NCBI GenBank assembly: GCA_003134655.1
Contig: PLBY01000128.1
Span: forward strand, 1-32,851
Direction of reading: 5' to 3'
DNA: 32,851 nucleotides
Source: Acidobacteriaceae bacterium
GTDB lineage: Bacteria; Acidobacteriota; Terriglobia; Terriglobales; Acidobacteriaceae
Each line of letters begins with the position of its first letter. Within the stretch, counting starts at the first letter, position 1. Below the pieces are notes generated by a model, which saw only the letters and a list, made by a program, of their open reading frames with translations, did not search any database and was not told the DNA's origin. The position numbers and the translations under genes were made by a program. Of the stretch, positions 24,515-32,446 are shown one piece after another.

Positions 24515-25684
24515 CTACTTACTCTCTGCCACCGACGGACTCGTCCCGAAGTCCCCGCGGCGATTGTTCACGGCGGTCCGCGCTGCCCGCGCAGCCGGCT
24601 GATTCGCGACTGCGGCTCCATAGCGCTCCAGCAGCACCGGCGCCATCGTGTTCTCGGCTTCCTTCACGAAGATCATCTTGTTCTCCGAAGCCATGTCCAC
24701 GCGGACGAAGTCTCCCAGTTTCACCTGCCCCGTCGCCACCAGATTCGCCAGCGGAAAAACCAGGTTCCGCTCGATCGCGCGCTTCAAATGCCGCGCTCCG
24801 TACCGCGGATCCGTGCCTTCCTTCAGCAAATACTCTTTCACCGCCGTCGTGCAGTTGAATACAAACTGGTTCGTGCCCGCAGCCATCAGCACGCGCTGCT
24901 GCACCATTCCGAGTTCGATGTCCAGAATCTGCGACAGATGCTGTTCGCGCAGCGTCTTGAATACCACCGTCTTGTCGATCCGGTTCATGAACTCCGGCGA
25001 AAACTTGCGCCGCGCCGCTTCCACCGCCGTCCGCTGAATCTTGTCATCGAACGACTCATCCACCTCGACCGCTTTCGGCGCAAATCCAAATCCGCCGTCC
25101 ACCAGGCTCGTCATCTCCGACGCACCCAGGTTCGACGTCATAATAATGATGCATTGCGACAGATCCACGCGCCGGTTGTCGCCCAACGTCAACGTTGCCT
25201 TGTCGAGAATCCCCAGCAGCAACTGCCACAGCGAATCCGACGCCTTCTCGATTTCGTCAAACAACAGAATCGAGAGCTTCAACTTCTCCGTGAACCACTG
25301 GTTCAACGCTTCCTGCGTCAGCAGCGGATGCGTCTCCCGGTGTCCCAAGTATCCCGGAGGCGAGCCGATCAACTTCGCAATCTCGTGCGAATGCTGGAAC
25401 TCCGCGCAATCAATCTTGATGCACGCCCGCGCGTCCCCAAACAAAGCCTCGGCCATGGCTTCGACCACCCGCGTCTTGCCCGATCCCGTGGGCCCCAGAA
25501 ACAGCAGGTTCCCCACCGGACGTCCCGGCGCGTTCAGCCCAGCCAGAAACATCTGATAGATTTCAACGACCTTTTCGACAGCAGCATCCTGCCCTACAAT
25601 GCGGCGGCGCAGGGCGCCATCAAACTCTCCAGCATCGTTGCTGCGACGGTTCGGATCTAGCACGGTTGCCAGGTTTGTTCTCAT
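24515..25684 (-). CDS. Stand-alone AAA+ ATPase like the second module of ClpB/ClpA
   Basis: The 389-residue product has one AAA+ module: Walker A GPTGSGKT (64-71), a pore loop GSPPGYLGH (about 107-115), Walker B LLFDEIEKA (D143-E144), sensor-1 MTSNLGA, the FSPEFMNRID arginine-finger region and sensor-2 YGARHLKRAIER. These are the D2 signatures of Clp/Hsp100 unfoldases, but the N-domain and D1 are absent and there is a short tail. It may form a ring that threads proteins, alone or with a partner. No protease subunit is adjacent. A strong terminator follows. The start has a weak GAGAA site; the upstream gap is 631 bp. Confidence 0.9.
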   Translation of the reverse strand: MRTNLATVLDPNRRSNDAGEFDGALRRRIVGQDAAVEKVVEIYQMFLAGLNAPGRPVGNLLFLGPTGSGKTRVVEAMAEALFGDARACIKIDCAEFQHSHEIAKLIGSPPGYLGHRETHPLLTQEALNQWFTEKLKLSILLFDEIEKASDSLWQLLLGILDKATLTLGDNRRVDLSQCIIIMTSNLGASEMTSLVDGGFGFAPKAVEVDESFDDKIQRTAVEAARRKFSPEFMNRIDKTVVFKTLREQHLSQILDIELGMVQQRVLMAAGTNQFVFNCTTAVKEYLLKEGTDPRYGARHLKRAIERNLVFPLANLVATGQVKLGDFVRVDMASENKMIFVKEAENTMAPVLLERYGAAVANQPAARAARTAVNNRRGDFGTSPSVAESK

Positions 25685-26315
25685 ATGATCGTTCTCATTG
25701 GATCGTGGCCCGGGGCTCCCGGACTTTTTCCCTTTCGTGAGGCCGTTTTCTTCGGCCTTTCTCTATGTATTTCCGGACTTCGTAGGCTTAACTCCGCGTC
25801 CCTTGCCTACATCCTGGAAGCGCCCTACTCACTTCCCCCGCTTCCCGAATCCTGCCGCATCCGGTTGCCTAGGAAATAAGCAACCCGCTGGCCACGCCTC
25901 GCGCACGCTCCGAACAATCGCCAACCCCCACATCCATCAAGGCTTAGAGCCTCCTAATCCCAATTCCCCACCGCTTATTCACGAACCCCAAATCCCCAAA
26001 GAGAAATACTTTGCACCATCAAGGAAGGAACCTTTACCGGTAACGGCAGTACTCACGTGGCGACGGACGCATTCGTCCGTGGGCGATGGCGAAGCCAAGC
26101 GATCCAGTACTCAGTACCCAGAACGCCCGCGACTTCTGTGGCGACGGCCGCCTCGGCCGTCCAAGCGACGGCGAAGCCGAGCGTCCCAGTCCGCAACTGA
26201 GTACTGAGTACCGAGTACTGAGTACTTCCACCAACCGTGTTACTCCACACGTAACTAGCCCTCCACCCCACCCACGGCTACTATCGAATCAGGGTAGGTT
26301 TTTCGCGGAGGAACT
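25685..26315. other. Gene-free divergent region with repeats
   Basis: No convincing gene is seen. Near 25740 a GAGGCCG/CGGCCTT hairpin is present; from 26057 it carries two 81-bp repeat units and family C words. It must hold promoters for the divergent ATPase and LysM genes; no clear hexamers were found. Confidence 0.5.
26057..26226. repeat. Two 81-bp units with different palindromic cores, plus GAGTAC words
   Basis: Unit 1 from 26057 (GTGGCGACGG) has core ACGGACG-CATT-CGTCCGT (26063-26080). Unit 2 from 26138 has GACGGCCG-CCT-CGGCCGTC (26143-26161). Both continue with a GCGA(T/C)GGCGAAGCC(A/G)AGCG segment. Family C words occur at 26107-26120 and 26197-26226. Confidence 0.85.
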
Positions 26316-27980
26316 TTGCGCCTTTTGTCTGTTCGCCTCATCACTGCACTCTCCTGTCTCTTTCTCGCCGTCGCCGCATGGTTGATAGGCTCGCACTCAT
26401 CCAACTTCACCGCGGAAGCCCAAACAGCCAAGCCCGCGCAGGCCTCACATCTACACGCCGTCAAAGCGACGGTCCCCGACACGGCCAAGCCGCTCCCCGA
26501 ACCCAAACCCATCGCCGCTCCCGGCACCGAAATCTACACCGCCAAGCGCGGAGAAGCCATCCCCACCATCGCCCGCCACTACCTCGGCAAGACCAGCTAC
26601 CTTACGTCTTCCGAGCTGGCCAGCGCCATCCGCGCCGTGAACCACAAGTCCGACACCAGCAACATCCTCAAAGCCAACGAAAACATCGTCATCCCCGGAG
26701 TCCTCTCCGCGCCCGTCACCGAGAAGACCATCGCTGTTCCCAAGGATTTCGAAGTCCGCGCCATCTACCTCACCGGCATCATGGCCGGCAGCGATCACGG
26801 ACTCCGCATCATCAAGCATTGGCGTGAAGTCGGCGGCAACGCCGTGGTCTTCGATATCAAAGACTCCGACGGCAGCGTCACCATCCCCTTCGAGCACCCG
26901 CTGCTCGGCGAGCACAAGGTCTACATCCACGACGTCGCGAAACTTGTACGCTTCCTCCACCAGCAGAACATGCACGCCATCGCCCGTATCGCCATCTTCC
27001 GCGACGAGCGCCTGGTGGTCGCGCATCCCGAACTCGCCGTCCAGTCCCGCCAGAACAAGCAAGCCTGGCGCGAGAACGGCAAACTCGTCTGGACCGATCC
27101 CTCCCAGCCCAAGGTGCAGGACTATAACATTGCTCTGGCGAAATACGTAGCCCAATTAGGAGCCGACGAAATCCAGTTCGACTACGTCCGCTTCCCCGCC
27201 GAAGGCGACCAGAAAGACGCCCAGTTCGTCTACCAAAAAGACCAGCCAGAACCAACGCAGCCGGAGACCCAAGCCGCGGTGAGCACCGACTCCACCTGCG
27301 CGATCCCAGTTCCGAAGCACCACAAGAAGAAGGGCGCAACTGAGGCCACCGACGCACCGCAGGTCCAAAAGGGACCGTGCCCCGTCGCCGCCAAGCCTGC
27401 CCCCCGAGGCCCCCAGCGCAGCGACGTCATCACCGCATTCCTCAAGAAGGCCTACGCCGAGATCCACCCCACCGGCGCCCTCTTCTCCCTCGACGTCTTC
27501 GGCGTGATGGCCTGGCAGCGCCCCGTCGACCTCGCCCATACCGGACAGGACATCGTCGGCATGGCCCACTACTGCGACGTCCTCAGCCCCATGATCTACC
27601 CCTCGCACTTCTTCGGCATGGACAACATCGCCCACCCCGGCGACGAGCCCGCGCACTTTATCGGCGAGTCCATGGACCGCTTCGAACTCATCACCAAAGG
27701 CTCCGGCGTGGTCATCCGCCCCTGGCTGCAAGCCTTCCACTGGCGCACCAAGACCTACTCGCCCGAATATATAAAGGTGCAAGTCGAGACCGCCAAGGAT
27801 AAAGGTGGCATCGGCTTCTTGTTCTGGAACGCCGCCAACGACTACTCCAAGCCCTACGAAGCCATGCCGGAGATGAAAGCAGCCGACGCGAAGGAAGGAT
27901 CGAAAGACAAAGCCAAATTCTTCCGCGGCGACGAACTGCCGGTCCCCACGACGCAAGCAGTCCTAACTCCAGGAAAATAA
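26316..27980 (+). CDS. Secreted LysM plus DUF4015 putative glycoside hydrolase
   Basis: The 554-residue product has a signal peptide (MRLLSVRLITALSCLFLAVAAWLI), a LysM-like domain (about 68-130; TAKRGEAIPTIARHYLGK and NENIVIPG), then a TIM-barrel-like domain from about 145. Family signatures are EVRAIYLTGIMAG, VVFDIKDSDG, IARIAIFRD, EIQFDYVRFPAEGD with acidic candidate catalytic residues, SLDVFGVMAWQ, LSPMIYPSHF and GIGFLFWNAANDY. The barrel is interrupted by a Pro/Gln/Lys-rich insert (about 305-365). It would act on cell-wall or exopolysaccharide outside the cytoplasm. TTG 26316 is chosen for GGAGG four bases upstream. Activity is inferred from family, not proved. Confidence 0.88.
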   Translation: MRLLSVRLITALSCLFLAVAAWLIGSHSSNFTAEAQTAKPAQASHLHAVKATVPDTAKPLPEPKPIAAPGTEIYTAKRGEAIPTIARHYLGKTSYLTSSELASAIRAVNHKSDTSNILKANENIVIPGVLSAPVTEKTIAVPKDFEVRAIYLTGIMAGSDHGLRIIKHWREVGGNAVVFDIKDSDGSVTIPFEHPLLGEHKVYIHDVAKLVRFLHQQNMHAIARIAIFRDERLVVAHPELAVQSRQNKQAWRENGKLVWTDPSQPKVQDYNIALAKYVAQLGADEIQFDYVRFPAEGDQKDAQFVYQKDQPEPTQPETQAAVSTDSTCAIPVPKHHKKKGATEATDAPQVQKGPCPVAAKPAPRGPQRSDVITAFLKKAYAEIHPTGALFSLDVFGVMAWQRPVDLAHTGQDIVGMAHYCDVLSPMIYPSHFFGMDNIAHPGDEPAHFIGESMDRFELITKGSGVVIRPWLQAFHWRTKTYSPEYIKVQVETAKDKGGIGFLFWNAANDYSKPYEAMPEMKAADAKEGSKDKAKFFRGDELPVPTTQAVLTPGK

Positions 27981-27984
27981 GGTT

Positions 27985-28050
27985 TGTCATCCTGAGCGGA
28001 GCACGTCGGCGAGCGAAGCGAGCCGGCGTGCGTAGTCGAAGGATCCCTAC
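27985..28050. repeat. Family A element with 10-bp core
   Basis: TGTCATCCTGAGCG, arms GCACGTCGGC (28001-28010) and GCCGGCGTGC (28022-28031, one wobble), then TAGTCGAAGGATCCCTAC. It begins seven bases after the LysM gene stop. Confidence 0.85.
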
Positions 28051-28151
28051 CCCCCACGAGAAACCCGTGTGGACCGTTGCTCGTATGGCGAGCATTGACT
28101 CTTGCAGGCGGTTGAGTGCTATGGCCCATCAGCCACAGCGATATCAGGCAC

Positions 28152-28262
28152 TCACAGTACGTACATCCGCAGCATCCACCAGACAAGGAATACCGCCACG
28201 ATGGCCCCCGCGATGTGCACGATCCAGTCGCCAACTGTTTTCGGTTTTCCGAAATTGAACAT
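28152..28262 (-). CDS. Small membrane peptide of 36 residues
   Basis: The minus-strand ATG at 28262 opens MFNFGKPKTVGDWIVHIAGA and continues IVAVFLVWWMLRMYVL to a TGA at 28152-28154. The last 20 residues are a single membrane segment. There is no good ribosome site (GGGGG is about 20 bases away), and the frame upstream ends at a stop within 13 codons. It lies directly upstream, in the same orientation, of the minus-strand space toward the LysM gene. The sequence is coherent enough to be a real small protein; no function is assigned. Confidence 0.5.
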   Translation of the reverse strand: MFNFGKPKTVGDWIVHIAGAIVAVFLVWWMLRMYVL

Positions 28263-28351
28263 GCGGCAATGGTAGCAGCCCCCGCTGCCGGGATCACGTT
28301 ATTCCATGCCCCGAAGGCGTCCAGAAAGGCCAGTGACCAGGCGGCCAGGCA

Positions 28352-29485
28352 CTACACCGTTACGCCATTCACCATCTTCGCCGGCCAGCTCTTTACGAAC
28401 TCTCCCAGCCGGTCCAGTGCTCTGGGGAACTCTTCGCCGCTCGCTGCAAAGCCCAACCTGAAGTGGGACGGCACCTCGAAACAATCTCCCGGAGCCAGCA
28501 GAATCCCTCTCTCGGCAGCCGCCTGGCAGAAAGGCCGTGCGTTCTCGCTGTGGACCAGCCACGGAAATGCGGTCATCCCGCCTCGGGGACGGATCCAGTT
28601 CACAATCTCGCGATGCTCGGCCATGAAGCCGTCCAGCCGCTCCAGGTTGCGGCTGGCCACTTCCTGCGTCCTCTGCAGAACGATGTCGCGCTTCCGCATC
28701 GCAATCTCCGCCAGCATCTCTCCGGCGGTGTTGTTCGAGACCGAAAAATAGGCGCGGGCATTCCAGTAGCGTTCCCGGCGTTTTCGGTCATGTTCAATCA
28801 TCCATCCGGTACGAACGCCGGGCAGAGAGAAGGCTTTCGAGAAATCGTGGATCACCGTCGCATGTGGCAGGCGCGACGCCGATTTCGTCTCTCGTCCGTG
28901 GTAAATCGGGTGATAGACCTCGTCATTCACCAGCTGGATGCCGCGCCCCGACGTAAACTCGTGCAGACTCTCCATCTCCGCATCGCTCACCGTCGCCCCG
29001 GTCGGGTGGTGCGGGCTGTTCAACAGGACCAGCTTGGTTCTTGCATCCGCCAGCTTCTTGATCTCTTCCACGTCGATGCTGAAGTTGTTTTCCTTGCGTA
29101 TCCCGTAAAAGCGGGTCTCGATCCCGAGCGACTCGGGCAGCGCAGAAAAGGTTGCGAATCCAGGCCGAGGCAAGATTACGTTGGCTCCCGGCTCAGCCGC
29201 CAACCACATCAGGACGACCAGCGCCTCCGAAGCGCCGGTCACGATCTGCACGCACTCCGCACTCACCCCGTGCATCTCCGCGATCGCCTCGCGCAATCCG
29301 TCGGCCCCCGCCACCCGGCCATAGACCAATTCATGATTCAGGAACCGCTGCCGCTCTTCCTCGCCCGCAAGGTTCAACAGGGCATTGACTGTCCACGTCG
29401 GCCCCGTACTCGCCGCCAGGTTGAATTCAATGTCGTGCTCGTAGTTGTCCAGCCACATGTCCAGCAGGAAAGGCTTCAATTGCAT
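28352..29485 (-). CDS. PLP-dependent aminotransferase (class I/II)
   Basis: The 377-residue product has fold-type I signatures: the YGRVAGADGLREAIAE stretch, NSPHHPTG (Asn156), VNDEVYH (Asp188, Tyr191), the Schiff-base Lys217 in DFSKAFSLPGVRTGW, and FRLGFA with the carboxylate-binding Arg. It resembles the capreomycidine-synthase/aminotransferase group of family I. It transfers an amino group between an amino acid and a keto acid, but the substrate cannot be read from sequence. ATG 29485 is preferred over the TTG four codons up because a GGGTTGGGG stretch precedes it. No pathway partner is adjacent. Confidence 0.92.
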   Translation of the reverse strand: MQLKPFLLDMWLDNYEHDIEFNLAASTGPTWTVNALLNLAGEEERQRFLNHELVYGRVAGADGLREAIAEMHGVSAECVQIVTGASEALVVLMWLAAEPGANVILPRPGFATFSALPESLGIETRFYGIRKENNFSIDVEEIKKLADARTKLVLLNSPHHPTGATVSDAEMESLHEFTSGRGIQLVNDEVYHPIYHGRETKSASRLPHATVIHDFSKAFSLPGVRTGWMIEHDRKRRERYWNARAYFSVSNNTAGEMLAEIAMRKRDIVLQRTQEVASRNLERLDGFMAEHREIVNWIRPRGGMTAFPWLVHSENARPFCQAAAERGILLAPGDCFEVPSHFRLGFAASGEEFPRALDRLGEFVKSWPAKMVNGVTV

Positions 29486-29558
29486 GACACACCCCAACCC
29501 GATTTACTCTACCTGAAATCGGAGGGGCTGGCCTCATCCTGGCCGCGCTACCGCGACT

Positions 29559-29696
29559 TGTCATCCTGAGCGGAGCACGTCGGCGAGCGAAGCATCTGTT
29601 TTTATAGTTGCCATCTTTTATAGTTGTCATCCTGAGCGAGGATTGGTCTTTGCGCGCCAAGCGCAAAGACCAACCGCAGTCGAAGGATCCCTGCAC
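29559..29696. repeat. Two family A elements, one truncated
   Basis: 29559-29598 is cut after GCATCTG. 29625-29696 is complete, with arms TTGGTCTTTGCGC (29643-29655) and GCGCAAAGACCAA (29661-29673) and a CAGTCGAAGGATCC right flank. Between them TTTATAGTTG occurs twice. Confidence 0.85.
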
Positions 29697-29713
29697 TCAC
29701 GATGCTCGTGGAG

Positions 29714-29734
29714 GGACGGACGCCTCGTCCGTCC
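29714..29734. repeat. Family F hairpin upstream of the split ATPase gene
   Basis: GGACGGACG (29714-29722) pairs with CGTCCGTCC (29726-29734) around CCT, followed by AGGTTTTG. Related hairpins lie at 26063-26080 and 32213-32232. Confidence 0.8.
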
Positions 29735-29832
29735 AGGTTTTGACTCTGACCTCGCCTCTGCCAAAAGTCCGACCCTCGCCGCCCTCCCCACTCCTTAGCC
29801 CCCACCGCACCACGAACCGGAGAACACGACCT

Positions 29833-30423
29833 ATGACTACTCCCTGGACCAATGACCAGCTTGAAGGCTTCCGGAGCGCCGCACAGTCGCTCAAACTTTA
29901 CCGACGTGCCGAACTTGAGGACGAGAATCAGAAATCCCTGATTAAGGATTTATACGTCGACCCCCTACCTGCGAACCACGTCTTTCACACCGTCTTGAAA
30001 CCGAATACGACATTCTTAATCGGCCGAAAGGGGACTGGTAAATCCACGATTTTTCAGCGTGTCCAATACGAACTGCGTCACATGAATGGATACGCGTCGG
30101 CTTACGTTGATATCAAGACGGTATTCGAGGCCTCCTCAACGGACCCCTCCCTCCTCGCCGAACTTGGGCCGGATACGCTGGCCTCGGGAGAGATTAGAAA
30201 GCTTCGCCTCTATCGGGCGTTCATAAAATCAGTCATTACTGAGATCAAAGACGAGATCACAAAGAAGTTGAAGGAATCAGCCTGGGAATGGGTAAAGAAT
30301 GCATTCACTGGGTCCGCGGATGAGTTGTTCGAATCACTCGATGATCTGATTGAGAAGGCAGATGCAGCCGAATTCACGAGCGTACTTGGGATCCGGCGAG
30401 AGGTAATGCAAGACACCACATGA
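29833..30423 (+). CDS. P-loop ATPase, N-terminal segment (Walker A), ended by a frameshift
   Basis: The 196-residue segment from ATG 29833 (GGAG ten bases upstream) has a helical N-terminus (WTNDQLEGFRSAAQSLKLYR), a Walker A GRKGTGKST (64-72) and a helix-rich tail. It ends at a TGA at 30421. The next frame, open from 30407, continues with the rest of one protein: the spacing of the two frames (total 2152 nt, remainder 1) fits a single +1 shift in 30407-30420. Neither part alone has a complete ATPase site. GC here is much lower than in the neighbours. It could be a broken gene, a sequencing error or a recoded gene. No family was confidently recognised. Confidence 0.8.
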   Translation: MTTPWTNDQLEGFRSAAQSLKLYRRAELEDENQKSLIKDLYVDPLPANHVFHTVLKPNTTFLIGRKGTGKSTIFQRVQYELRHMNGYASAYVDIKTVFEASSTDPSLLAELGPDTLASGEIRKLRLYRAFIKSVITEIKDEITKKLKESAWEWVKNAFTGSADELFESLDDLIEKADAAEFTSVLGIRREVMQDTT

Positions 30424-30466
30424 GGAGAAGCAAGGGGCCGACACAAGCGCAGCCCTAGAGGCATCT

Positions 30467-31984
30467 TTGGGAGCGACACCTTCGATAAAAGGATCTCTAG
30501 GAGCGCATGAACAATCGGAGTTGAGAGTCTCTGGCGAAGTGAAGTATGGCGACGTCCTCATGCGAGTTTTCAATATTAAAGAGGTCTTACTTCGCCTGAA
30601 GGCCGCCCTGAGCAGCGTTGGAATCAAACATCTGTACGTCTTCGTGGATGACTTTTCAGAACTCCCCGAGGATGCGATGGCTGTCGTTGTCGATACCTTG
30701 CTGGCACCCCTTAATAACTGGTCAGAAGAACTAATCAAATTCAAAGTTGCCGCCTACCCTCATCGCGTCTATTACGGCCAGATTGACAAAACGAAGATAG
30801 ACGAAATCTACCTAGACCTGTATAGGCTTTACGGCACCACTGACGTTTCTGCGATGGAGGAAAAGGCGATCGACTTCACTAAGCGACTAGTGACTGGACG
30901 CTTGAATCACTTCGCGAGCTGCGGACTCGCACCATTTGCCGAGGCTGAAGATGAAAACCTATGGCGGGTGCTGTTCTATGCGTCCATGGGCAACCCTCGC
31001 ACGCTCGGATATCTCCTCTACTACCTTCATGAATCACATCTCATCTATGGAAACACTATCGGTCTCAGGGCCATTCGTGACGCGGCGGCCCGATACTACG
31101 AGGAGAAAGTTGAGTCCTACTTTAAGATAAGCAAATTCCTACACGAAGGCTTTGGAGAACGAGCATCAATTTTCAGCCTAAAGGAACTCCTCGAATCCCT
31201 GGTTCGCAGAGCGCGGGATCTCAAGCGTCATCGCGATTCCGCCGTGCTGCGTGATTTTTCTGGCACACCGCCGACGAGCCACTTCCATGTTGCCGTTGAA
31301 CTCGAATCGCTCTTGACCACACTTGAACTGAATTTCTTTGTTACTAAATACTATGAAATGAGCGATCGGGACGGCCGTAAGGTGGCTGTGTACGCGCTGA
31401 ACTTCGGCCTGTGCGAGAAATTCGCGATAACCTTCGGTCGCCCCACAGGTAAACGCGAACAACGACTCTATTTCGTAGAACGGATTTTCGACTGTACGTC
31501 CATCCTCCGGCAGTTCATGCGGCAAAATCAGGAAATCCGCTGTGCGAATTGCGGGGCAACACATGAAATCGAGAAGCTAGAAGCACTCAAAGTCTTCGAT
31601 ATGCGATGCCCAACCTGCAAGACCGGCACGTGCTCGGTCACAAATCTGTCAAAAAAATATGCGTCAATTCTGAATGCGGTCGCCCCCGAACTTCTTCTGC
31701 CTCCGACGGAACTAGGCATTCTTCAGACTCTCGAGTCTGAAAAGCGTCCAATGTACGCCGGAGAAATCGCTGCGGAGTTGGACAAGTCCTACCAACTCGT
31801 AGGTCGTAGAGGAAAAACCCTAGCGGAGCGCGGCCTCGTCAGACGTGATGTGAACGACCAGAGCCGCAGAACGTTCCAGATAACGGCTCTTGCCCAGTCC
31901 AGTTACTTCGATCCAAGCGCCAACGACGCTCTCGACGTATGCTCCGATCCAGACGTCCCAAGTACGGACGCGTCGGAAAAGTAG
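30467..31984 (+). CDS. P-loop ATPase, C-terminal segment: Walker B, zinc ribbon, winged helix
   Basis: Open from 30407 and with a possible independent TTG start at 30467 (AGAGG five bases before), this 505-residue part has Walker B HLYVFVDDFSEL (Asp61-Asp62), the GNPRTLGYLL segment typical of STAND/KAP or Orc1-type helical domains, a zinc ribbon (CANC, 18 residues, CPTC) near 355-380 and a winged helix (ILQTLESEKRPMYAGEIAAELDKS to RRTFQIT). It lacks Walker A, which is in the preceding frame. The full protein would be about 716 residues: ATPase, Zn ribbon, DNA- or partner-binding wHTH. A role in defence or DNA transactions is possible but unproven. Confidence 0.85.
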   Translation: MGATPSIKGSLGAHEQSELRVSGEVKYGDVLMRVFNIKEVLLRLKAALSSVGIKHLYVFVDDFSELPEDAMAVVVDTLLAPLNNWSEELIKFKVAAYPHRVYYGQIDKTKIDEIYLDLYRLYGTTDVSAMEEKAIDFTKRLVTGRLNHFASCGLAPFAEAEDENLWRVLFYASMGNPRTLGYLLYYLHESHLIYGNTIGLRAIRDAAARYYEEKVESYFKISKFLHEGFGERASIFSLKELLESLVRRARDLKRHRDSAVLRDFSGTPPTSHFHVAVELESLLTTLELNFFVTKYYEMSDRDGRKVAVYALNFGLCEKFAITFGRPTGKREQRLYFVERIFDCTSILRQFMRQNQEIRCANCGATHEIEKLEALKVFDMRCPTCKTGTCSVTNLSKKYASILNAVAPELLLPPTELGILQTLESEKRPMYAGEIAAELDKSYQLVGRRGKTLAERGLVRRDVNDQSRRTFQITALAQSSYFDPSANDALDVCSDPDVPSTDASEK

Positions 31985-32446
31985 GAGATGGTGGGGCTAG
32001 CCCAGCGTTTCCCCGCCGATTAATTCCGGGGATGCACCCCGACGCCCTACGCGCCTCTTGCGAGAGAAGCGGGTTTAACTTCCCAGCCCCCCAAGTTTTC
32101 CACAGAACTTTATTTCATTCTTGTGACGGATGACCTTTACTGAGAAATCTCCACAGTCCAAATTGGGAGTATGCCCGAGCGCACTCCCAACCCCTCCCCC
32201 ACCCCACGTAGCGACGGACGCATTCGTCCGTCCGCAAACCCCGATCAGACCACCTCGCCTGCCCGCCAGAGATCGCTCGCAGATGTCCGCGCCAGCATTA
32301 AGCCCCTTATTTTCAAGAATTTAGTCGCAAGTCCAATCTTTCCAAGATTATACGCGGACCTCGTCCTGCACTACGCCCCTAACTCCCCTGCTGCCAAGAT
32401 CTTAGCGCCACACTACAAAAAAATTGTCGAGAGGACCAACCAACTT
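31985..32446. other. Gene-free gap after the split ATPase with small hairpins
   Basis: CGGGG/CCCCG near 32023-32037, GGGAGT/ACTCCC (32165-32188) and the family F hairpin GACGGACG-CATT-CGTCCGTC (32213-32232). No gene is visible. TTTTCCACA (near 32095) resembles a DnaA box but stands alone. Confidence 0.55.

Larger units (their letters stand above)
29486..29832. other. Gene-free 347-bp gap made almost wholly of repeats
   Basis: It lies between the divergent aminotransferase and the split ATPase gene. It contains the two family A elements and the family F hairpin at 29714-29734. No promoter hexamers were identified. Confidence 0.5.

Noticed and set aside
29559..29832. Transposase or integrase ends at the ATPase island
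   Set aside because: The flanking repeats are the same short palindromes found throughout, with no target duplication or enzyme gene.
30404..30423. Programmed +1 frameshift
   Set aside because: No slippery run, stimulatory hairpin or internal SD is evident; a mutation, an assembly error or separate starts are equally likely.
32095..32103. DnaA box (TTTTCCACA) as part of an origin
   Set aside because: Single copy with no AT-rich unwinding region or dnaA/dnaN genes.
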